From the NCBI RefSeq assembly GCF_001570425.1, contig NZ_BCSX01000064.1, forward strand, positions 1 through 64,000: DNA of 64,000 nt, written 5' to 3'. Positions 60,910 to 64,000 of the stretch are shown in pieces. Position 1 is the stretch's first letter. Each line of letters starts with the position of its first letter. Position numbers and translations under genes: made by a program. Source of the DNA: Mycolicibacterium brisbanense (GTDB taxonomy: Bacteria; Actinomycetota; Actinomycetes; Mycobacteriales; Mycobacteriaceae). Under the pieces are notes generated by a model. It was not told the DNA's origin and made no database searches. It worked only from the letters and a program-made list of their open reading frames with translations.

Positions 60910-61830
60910 TTACCAGCCGCGTTCGGCGAGTCTGTGCGGTTGGGGGATGTCGTCGACGTTGATGCCGACCATGGCCTCGCCCAGGCCGCGGGAGACCTTG
61001 GCCAGCACGTCGGGGTCGTCGTGGAACGTGGTGGCCTTGACGATCGCCGCGGCCCGCTGCGCCGGGTTGCCCGACTTGAAGATCCCGGAGCCGACGAACA
61101 CACCCTCGGCGCCGAGCTGCATCATCATCGCCGCATCCGCAGGCGTGGCGATGCCACCGGCGGTGAACAACGTGACCGGCAACTTGCCCGCCTTGGCCAC
61201 CTCCACCACCAACTCGTACGGGGCCTGCAACTCCTTGGCCGCCACGAACAGCTCGTCGGTGCTCATCGAGGTGAGCCGGCGGATCTCGCCACCGATCTTG
61301 CGCATATGCGTCGTGGCGTTGGAGACGTCCCCGGTGCCGGCTTCACCCTTGGACCGGATCATCGCCGCGCCCTCGGTGATCCGCCGCAGCGCCTCACCCA
61401 GATTGGTCGCCCCGCACACGAACGGCACGGTGAAGCGCCACTTGTCGATGTGGTTGGTGTAATCGGCCGGGGTGAGCACCTCGGACTCATCGATGTAGTC
61501 CACCCCCAGGGCCTGCAGGATCTGCGCCTCCACGAAATGCCCGATCCGCGCCTTGGCCATCACCGGGATGGTGACCGCGGAAATGATGCCCTCGATCATG
61601 TCGGGATCGCTCATGCGCGACACCCCACCCTGGGCCCGGATATCGGCAGGCACCCGCTCCAACGCCATCACCGCCACCGCACCGGCGGCCTCCGCGATCT
61701 TCGCCTGCTCGGGGGTGACGACGTCCATGATGACGCCGCCCTTGAGCATCTCAGCCATCCCGCGCTTCACGCGCGCGGTACCCACATCGCCCGGCGGGGA
61801 GGCTAGCGACTCACAATTGGAGTGGGACAC
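60910..61830 (-). CDS. pdxS: Pyridoxal 5'-phosphate synthase lyase subunit PdxS
   Basis: A 306-residue TIM-barrel enzyme making PLP from ribose-5-phosphate, glyceraldehyde-3-phosphate and ammonia. Signature pieces are KRGMAEMLKGGVIMDVV with the conserved Asp36, VMAKARIGHFVEAQ with Lys93 (the imine-forming lysine), IRSKGEAGTGDVSNATTHMR with the second lysine, and the phosphate loop GGIATPADAAMMMQLGAEGVFVGSGIF. Usually pdxS lies beside pdxT, its glutaminase; here none is adjacent. Its position at the head of an amine-catabolic operon with a PLP aminotransferase suggests dedicated cofactor supply; whether it is a second copy depends on the rest of the genome. Confidence 0.93.
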   Translation of the reverse strand: MSHSNCESLASPPGDVGTARVKRGMAEMLKGGVIMDVVTPEQAKIAEAAGAVAVMALERVPADIRAQGGVSRMSDPDMIEGIISAVTIPVMAKARIGHFVEAQILQALGVDYIDESEVLTPADYTNHIDKWRFTVPFVCGATNLGEALRRITEGAAMIRSKGEAGTGDVSNATTHMRKIGGEIRRLTSMSTDELFVAAKELQAPYELVVEVAKAGKLPVTLFTAGGIATPADAAMMMQLGAEGVFVGSGIFKSGNPAQRAAAIVKATTFHDDPDVLAKVSRGLGEAMVGINVDDIPQPHRLAERGW

Positions 61831-62020
61831 GCTCCATTTTCTACTCTCAATGATGGTCGCCCGTCAAGATGTGGCCGTGGAAACCTCGGCAACGCGTGAA
61901 CCTGTTGATATGCAAGGGAGTTTGTCCATGCGGCAGCCGCGTATGGCGCCTCGGGTATTGCCAAGTCCACGAACCTTCTGATAAAAAGGCGCTCACCTAA
62001 CTCCATTTAAGGATGCTGCG

Positions 62021-63037
62021 ATGCCGATCCACACAGTCCTTGGCCCGATTGAACCGTCCGAGTTGGGCGAGACCAGCATGCACGAGCACCTGCTGATCGA
62101 CGGCCGTGTCTGGTACGAGCCAGCACGTGAACCTGTGCCGGACCCACCGGCGGTCAGTCTTGAAAGCTTGGGCTTCGTGCACTGGAACCTGGTCAGCCTC
62201 GAGGACAATCTTCTGATCGACGACGTCGATCTTGTTGTGCGCGAGCTCGATTACCTCTCCGCCGTGCCGAACGCCGGTATCGTCGACCTCACCAACGTCG
62301 GCCTCGGCCGTCGGATCGAAGACCTCGCGACAATATCCAAACGCGCAGGCGTCCACGTGATGAGCGGGTGTGGCTTCTACATCCACAACTCACATCCCGA
62401 CTACGTCGGAGAGTCCACCGTGGACCAACTTGCCGAACTCCTGATCATGGAGCTTCGCGAGGGCGTGGATGGCACCGGGATCAAGGCGGCGCTCATCGGC
62501 GAGATCGGTACCAGTTCACCGGTGACCGACCGGGAAAAGAAGGTGCTCACGGCAGCCGGAATAGCCGCGGTGGAGACGCAGGCATCGGTGAGCATTCATC
62601 TTGAGCCGCGTGGCGCGGAGGCGCTGAACGTCCTGGAAATCCTGCTGGCTCAGGGTATGTCGACCGATCGGGTGATCATGGGTCACCTCGATGAACACCT
62701 CGACCGCGGGTACCACGCCGATGTTGCGCAGTCGGGAGTGGCCATGGCCTTCGACACATTCGGCTCGGATTTCTATTTCAGCGGATTGTTCAAAGATCCG
62801 ACCGACCTCGAACGCATCGATCACCTCCTGCCCCTGTTGCACGAAGGTCACGCCGGGCAGATCGTGCTGGCATGTGACGTATGGACCAAAGCGAATCTCA
62901 AGAACTACGGCGGTTATGGATACGACCACCTGCATCGCCGCATCTTGCCGCTACTGCGTGACGAACACGGGGTCGACGACGACACCATCGCGCAAATGAT
63001 GGTCGAAAATCCCCGCCGATTGCTTGATCGGCCTTGA
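62021..63037 (+). CDS. Phosphotriesterase-family amidohydrolase
   Basis: A 338-residue binuclear TIM-barrel hydrolase. The first metal site HEH is His21-x-His23; the residue that bridges the metals is Glu161 in GEIGTS (as in E. coli Php, rather than the carboxylated lysine of true phosphotriesterases); further ligands are His193 in SIHLEPRG, His222 in GHLDEHLD and an Asp in LACDVWTKANLKNYGG. Paraoxonase or lactonase activity is known for relatives, but the function here is open; hydrolysis of a lactone, lactam or gamma-glutamyl product in the neighbouring route is possible. It is divergent from pdxS over 190 bp and upstream of a GS-like gene, so the locus is bipartite. Confidence 0.83.
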   Translation: MPIHTVLGPIEPSELGETSMHEHLLIDGRVWYEPAREPVPDPPAVSLESLGFVHWNLVSLEDNLLIDDVDLVVRELDYLSAVPNAGIVDLTNVGLGRRIEDLATISKRAGVHVMSGCGFYIHNSHPDYVGESTVDQLAELLIMELREGVDGTGIKAALIGEIGTSSPVTDREKKVLTAAGIAAVETQASVSIHLEPRGAEALNVLEILLAQGMSTDRVIMGHLDEHLDRGYHADVAQSGVAMAFDTFGSDFYFSGLFKDPTDLERIDHLLPLLHEGHAGQIVLACDVWTKANLKNYGGYGYDHLHRRILPLLRDEHGVDDDTIAQMMVENPRRLLDRP

Positions 63038-63062
63038 GCCCGTCGATTCAGAGGAAAATCAG

Positions 63063-64000
63063 TTGTCCACAATGTATGCCGAGTCGGTGACCGCCGACGT
63101 CGTGAACGGCCTTCCGGCCGACGCACATTCAGTAGTTCCGTTGTTCCCGGATATCCACGGAAACCTTCGTGGCAAGCTCGTGGAGCCCAGAGTGATCAGC
63201 ACGGCCGAGGCGCTCAACGAGGGAATTCCGACAACCGATCTGCTGCTGGCGGTCGATCCCCTCGATGAGCCGATCACCACGCTGGCCACCATGGGTCTCA
63301 GGGGTGGAGCAAAAGACCTGCTGCTGCGTCCCGATCTCAGCACGCTGCGTCCGATGCCGTGGTTCCCGGCCGCATATCTGCTGCTGGGTGATCTCTACGA
63401 AACCGGTGGTGCGCCGTGTGCGGTCAGTCCTCGTCAGGTTCTGCGTAACGCACTCGGTGCGCTGTCCAGCCATGGACTGCAGATGAAGGCGGCCTTCGAA
63501 TTCGAGTTCCGATTGTTCCGGGAAGGGACGTGGGAGCCCGCGACTGTGGGCTTGAGTTACAGTCCGCTCACCCTGTCTCACGTTACCGAGTTCATCGGCA
63601 CCCTCAGGCGATACGCCGACGACCTGCGGCTTGGTTTGTCGGTGGTGCACAGCGAGGGCGCGCCGGGGCTCATCGAGGTCAACGTCGATCCACAGGACGG
63701 TTTGGCTGCTGCCGACACTGCGGCGCTGCTGCGACTCGCTGCAACAGAGGCCGCTCGCCGACACGGCCTTTGCGCGAACTTCATGGCGAAACCTGTCGCT
63801 CACGAGGAGGGTTCGAGCGCGCATGTGCACTTCTCGATGTGGGACGAAGGCGGAGAGAACGCATTGGGTTCGGCTGCACGGAACCCGGACGACGAATTCT
63901 ACCGGCGCGCAGCGTGGGGGATGCTCACTCATCTTCCGGCGCTGAGCCTCATCTACAACCCCACGATCAATTCCTACAAACGGCTTGTGCCGGGCTTTTT
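63063..64000 (+). CDS. Glutamine synthetase-like gamma-glutamyl ligase, cut by window edge
   Basis: At least 312 residues of a GS-fold ligase run off the right end. The ATP/glutamate pocket is visible as KAAFEFEFRLF, SEGAPGLIEVNVDPQDGL, MAKPVAHEEGSSAHVHFSMWD and the start of the NPTINSYKRL motif. TTG 63063 is favoured by GAGG eight bases upstream; an ATG at 63072 is an alternative. Paired with the phosphotriesterase-family gene and the opposite-strand amine cluster, it is a candidate PuuA-type ligase. It differs clearly from the GS-like protein at 39928-41235. No stop is in the window, so total length is unknown. Confidence 0.82.
   Translation, partial: MSTMYAESVTADVVNGLPADAHSVVPLFPDIHGNLRGKLVEPRVISTAEALNEGIPTTDLLLAVDPLDEPITTLATMGLRGGAKDLLLRPDLSTLRPMPWFPAAYLLLGDLYETGGAPCAVSPRQVLRNALGALSSHGLQMKAAFEFEFRLFREGTWEPATVGLSYSPLTLSHVTEFIGTLRRYADDLRLGLSVVHSEGAPGLIEVNVDPQDGLAAADTAALLRLAATEAARRHGLCANFMAKPVAHEEGSSAHVHFSMWDEGGENALGSAARNPDDEFYRRAAWGMLTHLPALSLIYNPTINSYKRLVPGF

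Noticed and set aside
1..64000. tRNA or rRNA genes
   Set aside because: No cloverleaf-type sequence with CCA end or rRNA-like block was noticed. A tRNAscan run would be decisive; none is claimed.

Overview
This window is high-GC, tightly packed actinobacterial DNA. Its backbone reads as the chromosome of a rapidly growing Mycolicibacterium, close to but not identifiable as M. smegmatis. From memory of M. tuberculosis gene order, the core genes run in the same order as Rv0222-Rv0243: echA1 (4.3 kb), an aldehyde dehydrogenase, methyltransferase, GT4 glycosyltransferase, two cell-envelope membrane proteins and a trehalose-mycolate-type acyltransferase (5.5-14.4 kb), TetR plus R2lox (24.2-25.9 kb), aftD with its small partner (25.8-30.3 kb), lpqI (33.3 kb), TetR (43.1 kb), and htdX-fabG4-fadA2 (48.6-52.1 kb). 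Orthologue names rest on recognition of protein sequence and order; no database search was run.

Accessory blocks interrupt this backbone. They are: a TetR/cupin/APC permease group at the left end; a small unknown gene and a decayed pseudogene (9.3-10.1 kb); a GntR-controlled flavoprotein plus MHS transporter (14.4-18.4 kb); a translationally coupled GMC dehydrogenase/aldehyde dehydrogenase operon whose first gene carries an in-frame TGA (18.5-22.1 kb); a sulfate-binding protein coupled to a SulP carrier (30.3-33.2 kb); a gamma-glutamylation-type amine locus (34.5-43.0 kb); an 82-bp tandem repeat array (43.7-44.2 kb); and a putative type VII secretion cargo followed by a membrane protein with a duplicated, lower-GC ectodomain (46.0-48.5 kb).

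The two most striking systems are two separate glutamine-synthetase-like amine-catabolic loci about 12 kb apart. Locus 1 (34.5-43.0 kb) has a GS-like ligase, an APC permease, a class III aminotransferase, a FluG-type amidohydrolase and an Orn/Lys/Arg-decarboxylase-fold enzyme on the minus strand. Opposite them, on the plus strand, are a class II amidotransferase with an N-terminal Cys nucleophile and an RpiR regulator. Locus 2 (55.4 kb to the right edge) has a permease, aldehyde dehydrogenase, PuuD-like class I amidotransferase, class III aminotransferase and a PdxS PLP synthase, with a phosphotriesterase-family hydrolase and a second GS-like ligase divergent. Both resemble the Puu logic of gamma-glutamylating an amine, oxidising or transaminating it, and then removing glutamate, but they use different amidotransferase chemistries.

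Non-coding features include several perfect hairpin terminators (a 22-bp stem at 5.15 kb), palindromic operators beside regulators, and a structured RNA at about 52.35-52.47 kb. That RNA lies downstream of fadA2, has a SigF-like -10 and a 12-bp closing stem followed by a T run, and matches the expected position of the mycobacterial sRNA F6.
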